Shown one piece after another: positions 19,088 through 28,200 of a stretch of DNA of 64,000 nucleotides (position 1 is the first letter of the stretch; every line of letters begins with the position of its first letter). Under the pieces are notes generated by a model. The model worked only from the letters and a program-made list of their open reading frames with translations. It had not been told where the DNA came from and did not search any database. The stretch comes from Peteryoungia wuzhouensis. Lineage in GTDB: Bacteria; Pseudomonadota; Alphaproteobacteria; Rhizobiales; Rhizobiaceae. The stretch spans positions 310,001 through 374,000 of the forward strand of contig NZ_QJRY01000002.1 in the NCBI RefSeq assembly GCF_003205195.1. Direction: 5' to 3'. The position numbers and the translations under genes are program-made.

Positions 19088-20476
19088 ATGACGAAACGAA
19101 CCGAAACCGACACCTTCGGACCGATCGCGGTCGAGACAGATCGCTACTGGGGCGCCCAGGCCCAGCGATCCCTCGGCAATTTCAAGATCGGTTGGGAGAA
19201 GCAACCGCTGCCGGTCATTCGCGCCCTCGGCATCGTCAAGCAGGCAGCCGCCCGCGCAAATCTCGCCCTCGGCAAGCTCGAACCCCAACTGGCGGAAGCG
19301 ATCATCGTCGCCGCACAGGAGGTGATCGACGGCAAGCTCAACGACCATTTCCCGCTCGTTGTCTGGCAGACCGGATCCGGAACGCAGTCCAACATGAACG
19401 CCAACGAGGTGATCTCGAACCGGGCCATCGAAATGCTGGGCGGCGAGATGGGCTCGAAGAAGCCGGTCCATCCCAACGACCATGTCAATATGAGCCAGTC
19501 GTCAAACGACACCTATCCGACGGCCATGCACATCGCAGCCGCCGAGCATGTGGTGCATCACCTTCTCCCGGCACTGAAACACCTGCATGGCGCCCTCGAC
19601 GCAAAGGCCAAAGCCTTCGATCACATCATCAAGATCGGCCGCACCCATACCCAGGATGCCACGCCCTTGACGCTCGGCCAGGAGTTTTCGGGCTATGCCG
19701 CTCAGGTCGCCTCGTCGATCAAGCGCATCGGATTGACGCTTCCCGGCCTCTATGAACTCGCCCAGGGTGGCACGGCCGTCGGCACAGGCCTCAACGCGCC
19801 GATCGGCTTTGCCGAAAAGGTCGCGGAAGAGATCGCTGCGATCACCGGCCTGCCCTTCGTCACCGCCCCGAACAAGTTCGAGGCTCTGGCCGCCCATGAC
19901 GCCATGGTCTTTGCCCACGGCGCGATCAATGCCGCCGCCGCCGCGCTGTTCAAGATCGCCAACGACATCCGTTTCCTCGGCTCCGGACCTCGCGCCGGTC
20001 TGGGCGAATTGCAGCTGCCGGAGAATGAGCCGGGTTCCTCGATCATGCCGGGCAAAGTCAACCCGACCCAGTCGGAAGCCCTCACCCAGGTCTGCGCCCA
20101 CATCTTCGGCAACCAGGCCGCCATCACTTTTGCCGGCAGCCAGGGACATTTCGAACTCAATGTCTACAATCCGATGATGGCCTACAACTTCCTCCAGTCG
20201 GTCCAGCTTCTGGGCGACGCCGCCGTGTCCTTCACCGACAACTGCGTCGTCGGCATCGAGGCGCGGGAGGACAACATCCGCAAGGGTGTCGAGAACTCGC
20301 TGATGCTGGTGACCGCTCTCAACGGCAGGCTCGGCTATGACGCCTGCGCCAAGATCGCCAAGACGGCCCACAAGAACGGCACGACCTTGCGCGAAGAAGC
20401 CGTCGGCGGCGGATATCTCAGCAATGAGGAATTCGACCAGTATGTCCGGCCGGAACTGATGATCCGGCCTCAGTAA
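19088..20476 (+). CDS. fumC: class II fumarate hydratase
   Basis: Oxygen-stable, iron-free fumarase of the citric acid cycle that interconverts fumarate and malate. The 462-residue protein shows [13 protein letters not shown] near the start, [15 protein letters not shown], a [19 protein letters not shown] segment and the superfamily signature [13 protein letters not shown]. The start [13 protein letters not shown] is the normal FumC N-terminus, so the 41-codon upstream extension is dropped. A class I fumarase is encoded 1.1 kb downstream on the same strand. This stable enzyme probably covers oxidative or iron-poor conditions. Confidence 0.96.
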   Translation: MTKRTETDTFGPIAVETDRYWGAQAQRSLGNFKIGWEKQPLPVIRALGIVKQAAARANLALGKLEPQLAEAIIVAAQEVIDGKLNDHFPLVVWQTGSGTQSNMNANEVISNRAIEMLGGEMGSKKPVHPNDHVNMSQSSNDTYPTAMHIAAAEHVVHHLLPALKHLHGALDAKAKAFDHIIKIGRTHTQDATPLTLGQEFSGYAAQVASSIKRIGLTLPGLYELAQGGTAVGTGLNAPIGFAEKVAEEIAAITGLPFVTAPNKFEALAAHDAMVFAHGAINAAAAALFKIANDIRFLGSGPRAGLGELQLPENEPGSSIMPGKVNPTQSEALTQVCAHIFGNQAAITFAGSQGHFELNVYNPMMAYNFLQSVQLLGDAAVSFTDNCVVGIEAREDNIRKGVENSLMLVTALNGRLGYDACAKIAKTAHKNGTTLREEAVGGGYLSNEEFDQYVRPELMIRPQ

Positions 20477-20485
20477 CAGGCGAGA

Positions 20486-20511
20486 GCGGGCGGCTCGAAC
20501 GTGCCGCCCGC
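20486..20511. terminator. GC-rich hairpin between convergent genes
   Basis: A perfect 9-bp stem GCGGGCGGC/GCCGCCCGC with an 8-base loop lies 10 bases after the fumC stop and 11 before the convergent GGDEF-like gene's stop. No T-run follows, so termination efficiency is uncertain. Confidence 0.5.
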
Positions 20512-20521
20512 CCCAGACCTC

Positions 20522-21394
20522 TCATGGCTTTAAGGCTTCGAGCCCGGTCCGGAGCGTATCCTTGGCGCGAAACAGCGCCATGTCGGCCCGATGCAAGAGA
20601 TCAGCCATGCTTTCCCGCTCTCGGCGCGTTGCAAGGCCAAAGGTCGCGCGCAGCCTGCCCCGGATGTCGGAACCGACGTCAAGCTCGGAGATCGCCCGCC
20701 GCAAGGCCTCGCAGCAGGCATAGATCGCCTCTGGTCCGTCCCCTGCAAAAAGCAGGACGAAGGTGGTTGCAGACATGCGGGCTGCGACCGGTCGCGGCGC
20801 GAAGTGCGCGCGCACAAGGTCACCGACGGCCACCAGCGCAAGATCAGCCACCTCCCTGTCATGGCTGAGCGGCAAGGAATCGATGGCGTCGAGTTCGAAA
20901 ACCGCAACGGTAATCGCCTCGCCGCTGTTTGTTGGATAGCCAAGACGGTCGAGCTCCACGCCATAGGCCGCGCTGCCGTTCAAGAGGCCGGTCAACGGAT
21001 CAAGCCCAGGCTGTCCATCGACCCGCTCGGCCAGGGCTGCGATCTCCCCGACCATGCCGCAGACAGCCCGGGTCACAACCGCGATCTCGTCATTGCCATG
21101 CAGGTTGAGGCGCTCTTCGGAGAAGCTCCCGCCGCTCCGATAACGGGTGATCGCCAAGGCAAGAAGACGCAAGGGCCGGGTCAGCCACCACATGGTCGCA
21201 AGGCAGGCAACAGTGCCGAGTAAGGTCGCAGCCAGAACCACGATCGCAGCAGACAGGCCATCGGCGGCGGTATCTGTCCCAAAGGCGATCAGCAAGGCGA
21301 TGAGAGGCAGGTGAATGCAGACGAAGCTCACCAGAAAGATCTTGATGACGATCGATCGTCGCCAGGTACTTTTGTTAGCGCTGTCCAATACCAT
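20522..21394 (-). CDS. membrane protein with HAMP and degenerate GGDEF domain
   Basis: A 290-residue inner-membrane signalling protein. Two hydrophobic helices (about residues 16-36 and 46-66) are followed by a HAMP-like linker (RPLRLLALAITRYRSG) and a GGDEF-fold domain with DPLTGLLNG and ADMALFRAK. The active-site loop, normally GGDEF, reads SATTF in ARMSATTFVLLF, so cyclase activity is not expected; it may bind c-di-GMP or GTP or act as a scaffold. The start MVLDSANKS was preferred over a Met 16 codons upstream. It lies between, and opposite to, the two fumarase genes. Confidence 0.8.
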   Translation of the reverse strand: MVLDSANKSTWRRSIVIKIFLVSFVCIHLPLIALLIAFGTDTAADGLSAAIVVLAATLLGTVACLATMWWLTRPLRLLALAITRYRSGGSFSEERLNLHGNDEIAVVTRAVCGMVGEIAALAERVDGQPGLDPLTGLLNGSAAYGVELDRLGYPTNSGEAITVAVFELDAIDSLPLSHDREVADLALVAVGDLVRAHFAPRPVAARMSATTFVLLFAGDGPEAIYACCEALRRAISELDVGSDIRGRLRATFGLATRRERESMADLLHRADMALFRAKDTLRTGLEALKP

Positions 21395-21566
21395 GCCTGC
21401 TCTTCTCCGAATCTGCTCCACACCGTGGCATGCAAGTCGCACGCCGTCTCCTCAATTCCGCGGTGCTGCGATCAACGCGCAGCTTGCGGCTTTCGGCGCA
21501 TTGAAATGTTAAGTGCTTCCCCGTAAACCACCGGAATTTCCAGCTGATGCCGCGAAAGGCCCCGTG

Positions 21567-23174
21567 ATGGCAGACGATCTGTTCCCAATTGGCGAAGACC
21601 TGACCCCCTACCGCAAGATCACCTCGGACCATGTGTCCGTCGAAACATTCAAGGGTCAGGAAATCCTGACAGTGGAGCCGGAGGGACTGCGCCTGCTCGC
21701 GGAAACCGCGCTCTCTGATATCAACCATCTCCTGCGTCCCGGCCACTTGAAGCAGCTCGCCTCGATCCTTGAAGACCCTGAGGCGACCGACAACGATCGC
21801 TTCGTCGCCTTCGACCTCCTCAAGAATGCCAACATCGCCGCCGGCGGCATCCTGCCGATGTGCCAGGATACGGGCACCGCGATCGTGATGGGCAAGAAGG
21901 GCCGCCGGGTGTGGACCGACGGTCAGGACTACGCAGCGCTGGCAGAAGGTGTGCGCGACGCCTATGAGCGCCGCAATCTGCGTTACTCGCAGCTCGCCCC
22001 GATCAAGATGTTCGAGGAAAAGAACACCAAGACCAACCTCCCGGCCCAGATCGACCTCTATGAAGAGGGCGAGGATGCCTACAAGTTTCTGTTTATGGCC
22101 AAGGGCGGCGGCTCGGCCAACAAGACTTTCCTCTATCAGGGAACACCTTCTCTTTTGACCCACGACCGCATGATCGACTTCCTTAAGGAGAAGATCCTCA
22201 CCTTGGGTACGGCTGCCTGTCCCCCCTACCATCTGGCGATCGTCATCGGCGGCCTCTCCGCCGAGATGACGCTGAAGACCGTCAAGCTGGCTTCGGCGCG
22301 CTATCTCGACGACCTGCCGACCGAAGGCTCGGAGAGCGGCCACGCTTTCCGCGACATCGAGATGGAAAAGGAGATCCATAAGCTCACCCAGTCGATGGGT
22401 GTCGGTGCCCAGTTCGGCGGCAAATATTTCTGTCATGACGTGCGTGTCATCCGCCTGCCCCGCCATGGTGCCTCGCTCCCGATCGGCCTCGGTGTCAGCT
22501 GTTCCGCCGACCGTCAGGCCAAGGGCAAGATCACCAAGGATGGCATCTATATCGAGCAGCTGGAAACCGATCCGTCGAAATACATGCCGGACATCGATGA
22601 GAGCTCCCTCTCCTCGTCCGTGGTCAAGATCGACCTCAACCAGCCAATGACGGCCATCCTGGCGGAACTGACGAAACATCCGGTCAAGACTCGGCTGTCG
22701 CTGACCGGCACGATCATCGTCGCCCGCGACCTTGCCCATTCCAAGATCCGCGATCGGCTGGAAAAGGGCGAAGGCATGCCCGACTACATGAAGAACCACC
22801 CGGTCTATTACGCCGGTCCGGCCAAGACCCCGACCGGCTACGCCTCCGGCTCCTTCGGGCCGACGACGGCCGGCCGCATGGATAGCTATGTCGACCAGTT
22901 CCAGTCCTTTGGCGGTTCGATGGTGATGCTTGCCAAGGGCAACCGCTCGCGTGCGGTCCGGGAAGCCTGCAAGACCCATGGCGGGTTTTATCTCGGCTCC
23001 ATCGGCGGCCCCGCCGCCCGGCTCGCCCAGGACTGCATCAAGAAGGTCGAGGTTCTCGAGTATCCGGAACTCGGCATGGAAGCCGTCTGGAGGATCGAAG
23101 TCGAAGACTTTCCCGCCTTCATCGTCACCGACGACAAGGGCAACGACTTCTTCCAGGAATTCAATCTCGGTTGA
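21567..23174 (+). CDS. fumA: class I fumarate hydratase, [4Fe-4S]
   Basis: Iron-sulfur fumarase of the citric acid cycle. The 535-residue protein has the three cluster Cys contexts of the class: [10 protein letters not shown] near residue 108, [10 protein letters not shown] near residue 225 and [10 protein letters not shown] near residue 315. The C-terminal swivelling domain includes [14 protein letters not shown]. The start MADDLFPIG was chosen (AAAGG upstream); an 18-codon longer form is possible. Oxygen-sensitive class I and stable class II enzymes being near neighbours is unusual. A 12-bp hairpin follows. Confidence 0.94.
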   Translation: MADDLFPIGEDLTPYRKITSDHVSVETFKGQEILTVEPEGLRLLAETALSDINHLLRPGHLKQLASILEDPEATDNDRFVAFDLLKNANIAAGGILPMCQDTGTAIVMGKKGRRVWTDGQDYAALAEGVRDAYERRNLRYSQLAPIKMFEEKNTKTNLPAQIDLYEEGEDAYKFLFMAKGGGSANKTFLYQGTPSLLTHDRMIDFLKEKILTLGTAACPPYHLAIVIGGLSAEMTLKTVKLASARYLDDLPTEGSESGHAFRDIEMEKEIHKLTQSMGVGAQFGGKYFCHDVRVIRLPRHGASLPIGLGVSCSADRQAKGKITKDGIYIEQLETDPSKYMPDIDESSLSSSVVKIDLNQPMTAILAELTKHPVKTRLSLTGTIIVARDLAHSKIRDRLEKGEGMPDYMKNHPVYYAGPAKTPTGYASGSFGPTTAGRMDSYVDQFQSFGGSMVMLAKGNRSRAVREACKTHGGFYLGSIGGPAARLAQDCIKKVEVLEYPELGMEAVWRIEVEDFPAFIVTDDKGNDFFQEFNLG

Positions 23175-23191
23175 TTTTTTTCACCGATGAA

Positions 23192-23227
23192 CGTGCCGCG
23201 ACGTCAGCCATGAGCCGTCGCGGCACG
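23192..23227 (+). terminator. 12-bp hairpin after fumA
   Basis: A perfect inverted repeat CGTGCCGCGACG/CGTCGCGGCACG with a 12-base loop starts 17 bases after the fumA stop. A T-run lies before it rather than after it, so it may stabilise the 3' end as much as terminate. Confidence 0.5.
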
Positions 23228-23330
23228 CCAAAATGCATCAAAAACATACAGTTAAATAGAAATTCCCAGCATTGCTCGATTTTGTATCAATTACTTGTCG
23301 TAACGGCAGCATTAAATCTTTCAAAATCAT

Positions 23331-23359
23331 TTGACGCTAATATCTTTCTTGACCTTTAA
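23331..23359 (+). promoter_or_regulatory. candidate promoter of the GGDEF gene
   Basis: TTGACG (23331-23336) and CTTTAA (23354-23359) are separated by 17 bases in an AT-rich stretch, 33 bases before the ATG. The -10 is only moderate. Confidence 0.4.
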
Positions 23360-23392
23360 GGGGCACCCAAGAGGATAATTGGAGTTGGCCGA

Positions 23393-24457
23393 ATGACCAC
23401 GGCAGCGCCGTCCAAGACGCAAGCACCCGACATTGCGGCACAGATTACCTATGCCATGCGCACGATGGGTGTCGCGCCGATTCCGCGCAATTACGAGCTG
23501 TTCTACGAGGCGTTTATCGGCTCCAATCCGGCACTGTCGCGCGAACTGGCCGCCCTTGGCAGCCGCGCCAACCAGGATGAGCTGGACGCGATCGGCGAAC
23601 AGTATTTCAACCACAACCAGACCCGCGCAATGGAAAACGTCCATTCGCGCATTCTCGGTGAACTGGATGCGTTGCTGCGTGTGCTGCGTCAGGAACAGAC
23701 GTCGCTGGAGAGCTACAACCGGCTTCTGGGAGAAACCTATAGCCGCATCAATTCCAAGAGCAGCAACAGCGCCGACATCCTTCGCAGCGCAATCAACATC
23801 CTGACGGAAGCCACTGGTAGCACCATGGCGCATGGCGAAGAGACCGTCGTTCAGATGGCCCAGCGCTCCCAGGAAATGGACGAGGTCCGTCGCGAACTCG
23901 ATGAATACAAGCGCATCGCCAATACGGATTCGCTGACGCGCATCGCGAACCGCCGCGCCTTCGACGAGAAACTGGCCGCCGTCTATGTCAGCGGTACCCG
24001 CCCGCTTGCCGCACTCGTCCTCGCCGACATCGACAACTTCAAGAAGATCAACGACGTCTACGGCCACCCGGTCGGCGACAAGATCCTTGCAACCGTCGCC
24101 ACCGTCCTGCGCAGCAACGTGCGCAAGGATTGTTTCGTCGCCCGTACCGGCGGCGAGGAATTCGCCATCATCATCGAAGGCAACACGGCAGACGAAGTGC
24201 AGCAGAACTGCGAACGCGTCCGCGTGGCCCTCGAAACCACGCCCTTCAAGAATTCGAAGACCGGCGTGAATTACGGACCGATCACCATCTCGCTGGGTTA
24301 CAGCATGGCAACGGATTCGGAAGACGCTGGCGAACTCTACGCCAAGGCGGACATCGCCCTCTATTGCGCCAAGAACGCAGGACGCAACCGGACTCGCGCC
24401 TATGAAGAGGGCATGAAGAAGGACTTCACCAAGAGCTGGCTGATCTACAAGCGCTGA
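23393..24457 (+). CDS. soluble GGDEF protein, probable diguanylate cyclase
   Basis: A 354-residue cytoplasmic protein predicted to make cyclic di-GMP from GTP. The first ~180 residues are helical with a coiled-coil-like run before the catalytic part. The GGDEF domain follows with DSLTRIANRRAFDE, the substrate segment LADIDNFKKINDVYGH, the active loop ARTGGEEFAII and a DIALYCAKNAGRN end. The GGEEF form is catalytically competent. I see no clear RxxD inhibitory site before the loop. It has its own upstream region with a promoter-like sequence and is preceded by GGAG. No EAL domain or membrane helix is present. Confidence 0.9.
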   Translation: MTTAAPSKTQAPDIAAQITYAMRTMGVAPIPRNYELFYEAFIGSNPALSRELAALGSRANQDELDAIGEQYFNHNQTRAMENVHSRILGELDALLRVLRQEQTSLESYNRLLGETYSRINSKSSNSADILRSAINILTEATGSTMAHGEETVVQMAQRSQEMDEVRRELDEYKRIANTDSLTRIANRRAFDEKLAAVYVSGTRPLAALVLADIDNFKKINDVYGHPVGDKILATVATVLRSNVRKDCFVARTGGEEFAIIIEGNTADEVQQNCERVRVALETTPFKNSKTGVNYGPITISLGYSMATDSEDAGELYAKADIALYCAKNAGRNRTRAYEEGMKKDFTKSWLIYKR

Positions 24458-24469
24458 TCAGCCGGCCGC

Positions 24470-25078
24470 TTACCACATCGACTTGGCGGCTCTTGCAGGC
24501 CATTCGCGGTCATAGGTTTCCTGATCGAAACCAGCCTTGGCCGCTTTCAACATTTCGCCAGGCGTCGGCAGATCGCTGGCGGCCACCCTGCGGCCCGGAT
24601 TCCACAGATCCGCTCGCATGACGGCCCGGGCGCATTGGAAATAAACCTCGTCGATCGTAACGACAATCACACTGCGCGGATGTTTTCCGTCGATCTCGAA
24701 GCTTTCGAGCAGGGCTCCATCGGCGGAAATCACCGCCCGTCCATTGACGCGCATCACAGAGTTTGACCCCGGGATGAGAAACATCAGCGCCACCCGTGGA
24801 TCCCGAATGATGTTGAGCAGCGAATCAATGCGGTTGTTGCCCCGCCAGTCCGGCAGGGCGAGCGTCCGTTCGTCCTCGATGCGAACAACGGAGCCGGCGT
24901 CGCCACGCGGCGAACAATCGAGGCCTTCCGGACCGACCGTTGCGAGCGCCACGAAAGGCGACAAGCCGATCATCTGCCGATAGGCATCGGTCAGGTAGGA
25001 CGTGACCTTGGCAACCGAAGCTTCGCTGACCTCCCCGTATAGGAGCTTCAGCTGTTCTTCTGTCTGAATGATGGTCAT
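24470..25078 (-). CDS. pyridoxamine 5'-phosphate oxidase-like flavin/PLP-fold protein
   Basis: A 202-residue split-barrel protein of the PNPOx-like group (MSMEG_1061-type), which bind FMN or F420 and act as oxidoreductases with mostly unknown substrates. Visible family segments are FVALATVGPEGLDCSPRGD, RNNRIDSLLNIIRDPRVALMF (here GNNRID...) and VRVNGRAV-like strand MRVNGRAVIS. The start MTIIQTEEQLK follows GGGAGG at ideal distance, so the longer frame is rejected. It converges with the GGDEF gene (12-base gap) and lies downstream of the hydrolase gene on the same strand. Confidence 0.82.
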   Translation of the reverse strand: MTIIQTEEQLKLLYGEVSEASVAKVTSYLTDAYRQMIGLSPFVALATVGPEGLDCSPRGDAGSVVRIEDERTLALPDWRGNNRIDSLLNIIRDPRVALMFLIPGSNSVMRVNGRAVISADGALLESFEIDGKHPRSVIVVTIDEVYFQCARAVMRADLWNPGRRVAASDLPTPGEMLKAAKAGFDQETYDREWPARAAKSMW

Positions 25079-25140
25079 CAAGGCCTCCCGCGCGTCGAAC
25101 CGGACGATCCCACAGCGCTTAGGCAAACCGCATGACAGGA

Positions 25141-26073
25141 TCAAGACACGATGCGCTGAGCATCCGCAACGGTCGCCCTCTCGGCAAGCAGGAATTCGCC
25201 GACCGCACGGATCACCTCCGGTGCGCTGACGATCCGTCGATGTCCGTGGCCATTGGCCCAGAGATGACGGACATGCCGCGAGACACCGATGTAGCGCTGC
25301 GCGTGGCCGACATTGACCTCCTTGTCGTCCTCCGCATGCACGACGAGCAGTGGCCGATCGAGCCGTCGCGCGACGGCGACACCGTCCAGTTCCTCGACGC
25401 TGCGACCGGACAGCGCTTGGACCCGAGCCCGCATCACGGCGAGGCTCGCCCTCCCGAGCCCGATGGTATTGGCAAAACCGCTAAAGACTTCGCTGATGCT
25501 CGACGGCGCACCGATCAGCGCAATACGTGGAGCATTGAGCACCGGGACATCACAAAAAATGCCGCCGGCCGCCATCATCACGGCGGCCCCGCCGAACGAG
25601 TGGCCGACAACGCCGTCAAAACGACCAAAATGCCGCTCTGCTGCCACGATGGCCTCCGCTGCGATCCGGAGTTCAAGCCTCCGCCCGCTTGATGCGCCAT
25701 GGCCGGGAAGATCGAGCAGCACGACCTCCGCCCCCGCATCCAGCAATCCTGCTGCCATCTCCGTGAGATATTCGGCACGCGATCCCCAGCCGTGCACAAC
25801 AAGGATACGCGCCGCCCCGCTCCCACCGGATGAAGCCCCAGGCGTCAGGTGATGGGCAGCGGCCATCCCCCGTGACAGAGCCAGGCGTACGGTGCTCGCG
25901 TGTTTAAGCCGCTCAGCGCCCCGGCGAAAAACCGAGGCGGCCTTGGCACCTTTCGGCTTGCGCGTCGGTGTGCGACAGAAGAGCTCGAATGCAAGTTTCC
26001 CCGAGGCATCCGGCGACAGCTTCTCCAGCTTCGCGAATGCCTGGCGGGTGACCTTGAGAGCAAAGGATGTCAT
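25141..26073 (-). CDS. alpha/beta hydrolase, divergent from a MarR regulator
   Basis: A 310-residue alpha/beta hydrolase. A basic helical N-terminal region of about 90 residues precedes the fold, which shows VVHGWGSRAEYL (oxyanion region), VLLDLPGHGASSG, the nucleophile elbow GVVGHSFGGAA, an acidic VVHAEDDKEV and the final His in NGHGHRRIV. All triad members are present. The start MTSFALKVTRQ is chosen because the longer frame runs through the divergent MarR promoter. A palindrome in the 48-base gap suggests control by the MarR protein. The substrate is unknown. Confidence 0.85.
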   Translation of the reverse strand: MTSFALKVTRQAFAKLEKLSPDASGKLAFELFCRTPTRKPKGAKAASVFRRGAERLKHASTVRLALSRGMAAAHHLTPGASSGGSGAARILVVHGWGSRAEYLTEMAAGLLDAGAEVVLLDLPGHGASSGRRLELRIAAEAIVAAERHFGRFDGVVGHSFGGAAVMMAAGGIFCDVPVLNAPRIALIGAPSSISEVFSGFANTIGLGRASLAVMRARVQALSGRSVEELDGVAVARRLDRPLLVVHAEDDKEVNVGHAQRYIGVSRHVRHLWANGHGHRRIVSAPEVIRAVGEFLLAERATVADAQRIVS

Positions 26074-26092
26074 AGTCGGGATCCCGGAAATA

Positions 26093-26108
26093 TGTTCAAT
26101 GCTGAACA
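26093..26108. promoter_or_regulatory. palindromic operator candidate for the MarR regulator
   Basis: TGTTCA-ATGC-TGAACA forms a perfect 6-bp inverted repeat with a 4-base spacer, centred in the 48-base space between the divergent hydrolase and marR-type genes. A further TGAACA copy lies at the start of the marR frame. Size and position fit a MarR dimer site. Confidence 0.5.
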
Positions 26109-26121
26109 ATAAAGTACAAGA

Positions 26122-26625
26122 ATGAACAAAAATCAAGCCTTCCCTTGGGACCATCCGCGGTTTCGCAGCTGGATCTCCGTCGCCCGAGCCTGTCAGCTCA
26201 TGCAGCAGACGCTCACACGGGCACTCGCGCCCCTCGACATCAAGCCGCCGCACCTGGACATCCTGATCAATCTCTATCGTTTCGAAGGCATTTCGCAGCA
26301 GGAGCTGGCCCGGAAACTCCTGGTCGGTCGATCCAATATGAGCATGCTCTTGCCGCAGATGGAAAAGCGCGGACTTCTGGAGCGAAATGCTGATCAACGC
26401 GACAAGCGCGTCCTGAGATTATCTCTGACCGCAGATGGCAGGACGCTGACCGAGAAGGCCATGGCGATCCAGACGGAGCTGATCGAGCAGATGCTGTCGG
26501 CAACCCCGATCGAGGAATGCACCCGTATGGCCGAGACCATGGAGCGCCTGATCCAGCGCATGATGGCGGTGGATGCAGGTCATGAGGACGCGAGCGACGT
26601 CGGCCTCAGCGCGGATCGCGGCTGA
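26122..26625 (+). CDS. MarR-family transcriptional regulator
   Basis: A 167-residue winged-helix repressor or activator. The DNA-binding part is typical: GISQQELARKLLVGRSNMSM, then MEKRGLLERNADQRDKRVLR forming the wing with the conserved DxRxxR-like pattern. Helices at both ends form the dimer interface. The divergent hydrolase gene and an intervening TGTTCA/TGAACA palindrome suggest autoregulation and control of the hydrolase. Its 3' end overlaps the convergent DUF971 gene by 20 bases. The inducing ligand is unknown. Confidence 0.9.
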   Translation: MNKNQAFPWDHPRFRSWISVARACQLMQQTLTRALAPLDIKPPHLDILINLYRFEGISQQELARKLLVGRSNMSMLLPQMEKRGLLERNADQRDKRVLRLSLTADGRTLTEKAMAIQTELIEQMLSATPIEECTRMAETMERLIQRMMAVDAGHEDASDVGLSADRG

Positions 26626-26968
26626 GACCCTTTTCGGCAAGCGAGCGCTCATAATCGGCAAATTTATCCGTGCCGCTCTCGCCCAGTTCCCTCAGATAGA
26701 TCCAGGTGAAGATGCCGGTGTCATGGCCGTCATCGAAACCGATCCGCACGGCGTAATTGCCCGTAGGCGTCATCGAACGGATCGCGACATTCCGCTTGCC
26801 CGGCACCGTGACCGCCTGGCCGGGTCCATGACCCTGAACCTCTGCAGAGGGTGACAGAACCCGGAGCATCTCCGCCGGCAAGCTGACGACGACACCGTCA
26901 TTGAAGCTCACGGCAAGCGTCCTGCGATCCTTGGACACCTTGAGTTCGCTCGGCCAGATCTCAGACAT
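26606..26968 (-). CDS. DUF971 (gamma-butyrobetaine hydroxylase-like N-terminal domain) protein
   Basis: A 120-residue stand-alone DUF971 protein, with WPSELKVSKDRRTLAVSF at the start and YAVRIGFDDGHDTGIFTW towards the end. The domain occurs at the N-terminus of carnitine-synthesis dioxygenases and as single proteins, sometimes near iron-sulfur or cofactor genes; here moaA is divergent. Start MSEIWPSEL has upstream purine-rich GAGGAAGAGGG, and the 72-codon longer frame is dropped. It overlaps the end of the marR-type gene. Confidence 0.82.
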   Translation of the reverse strand: MSEIWPSELKVSKDRRTLAVSFNDGVVVSLPAEMLRVLSPSAEVQGHGPGQAVTVPGKRNVAIRSMTPTGNYAVRIGFDDGHDTGIFTWIYLRELGESGTDKFADYERSLAEKGLSRDPR

Positions 26969-27125
26969 TGAAGGGCCCTCTTCCTCATACAATTCGGCGT
27001 GAGAGTTAGGCCCAAGGCCCTGCTCATGCAAGCTGTTTTGCCCTTCATGCACCTGGTCCGGAAGACCTTCGCTTGACGCTCGATCCTCATGGCCCCACAT
27101 TACAGCTGAAACACGGAGCAAAGAC

Positions 27126-28169
27126 TTGCAGCAGATTTCAGGCACGCTGGCGGCAACACCTCTCGGGGATGGGGCAAGCCCCATGATTGACCCGTTCGGC
27201 CGTACCGTGAGCTATCTGCGCGTCTCCGTGACCGATCGGTGCGACTTCCGCTGCACCTATTGCATGGCGGAAGACATGACCTTTCTGCCGAAGAAGGACT
27301 TGCTGACGCTGGAAGAACTGGACCGGCTCTGTTCGGCCTTCATCGCCAAGGGCGTGCGCAAGTTGCGATTGACCGGCGGCGAGCCGCTGGTGCGCAAGAA
27401 CATCATGCATTTGATCCGCGGCCTCTCGCGGCATCTGGGCAGCGGCCTCGACGAGCTGACGCTGACCACCAACGGTTCGCAGCTTGCCCGCTTTGCCGCC
27501 GAACTTGCAGATGCCGGCGTGCGTCGCATCAACGTCTCGCTGGACACGCTGGATCCGGCCAAGTTCAAGGCGATCACCCGCTGGGGCGATTTCGATCGGG
27601 TGATGGACGGCATTCGAGCGGCACAAAAGGCTGGAATCGCGATCAAGCTCAATGCCGTGGCTCTGAAAGACTTCAACGAACACGAAATCCCGTCGCTGAT
27701 GGAATTCGCCCATGCCGAAGGCATGGAGCTCACGCTGATCGAAACCATGCCCATGGGCGAGATCGGCGAGGATCGGACAGACCAGTACCTGCCTTTGTCG
27801 CTTGTGCGCGAAAGGCTGGAGAGCCGGTTCACACTGACCGACATTCCCTTTCGCACCGGCGGCCCGGCACGCTATGTCGAGGTCAAGGAAACAGGCGGGC
27901 GGCTGGGCTTCATTACGCCCCTCACCCATAATTTCTGCGAAAGTTGCAACCGCGTGCGGCTGACCTGCACCGGCACGCTCTACATGTGCCTCGGCCAGGA
28001 CGATGCCGCAGATCTGCGCACGGCCCTGCGCGCCTTCGACAGTGACGCCTTCCTCGCCTCGGCCATAGACGAAGCGATCGGCCGCAAGCCGAAGGGTCAC
28101 GATTTCATCATCGACCGCAGCCACAGGAAGCCGGCCGTCGGGCGGCACATGAGCGTCACCGGCGGCTGA
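27126..28169 (+). CDS. moaA: GTP 3',8-cyclase MoaA (molybdenum cofactor synthesis)
   Basis: Radical-SAM enzyme that starts molybdenum cofactor synthesis by converting GTP to 3',8-cyclo-7,8-dihydro-GTP. The N-terminal cluster is CDFRCTYC (CX3CX2C), followed by [14 protein letters not shown]. The C-terminal cluster is [11 protein letters not shown] and the later Cys of MCLGQ. The protein ends in Gly-Gly, which MoaA needs for activity. The start may be TTG with GGAG eight bases upstream (as given), or the ATG 19 codons later (MIDPFGRTV). The pathway continues with mobA and mobB 5 kb away; moaC, moaD, moaE and moeA are not in the window. Confidence 0.95.
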   Translation: MQQISGTLAATPLGDGASPMIDPFGRTVSYLRVSVTDRCDFRCTYCMAEDMTFLPKKDLLTLEELDRLCSAFIAKGVRKLRLTGGEPLVRKNIMHLIRGLSRHLGSGLDELTLTTNGSQLARFAAELADAGVRRINVSLDTLDPAKFKAITRWGDFDRVMDGIRAAQKAGIAIKLNAVALKDFNEHEIPSLMEFAHAEGMELTLIETMPMGEIGEDRTDQYLPLSLVRERLESRFTLTDIPFRTGGPARYVEVKETGGRLGFITPLTHNFCESCNRVRLTCTGTLYMCLGQDDAADLRTALRAFDSDAFLASAIDEAIGRKPKGHDFIIDRSHRKPAVGRHMSVTGG

Positions 28170-28200
28170 TCGCCGCCGACAACGCAAGTTATTTGGCCGA

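Noticed and set aside
21375..22979. 534-codon minus-strand frame opposite fumA
   Set aside because: Shadow of the class I fumarase; no independent start signal or domain.
26969..27125. Possible molybdenum cofactor riboswitch before moaA
   Set aside because: I could not build the conserved helices of that motif here, and the gap is shared with a divergent gene.
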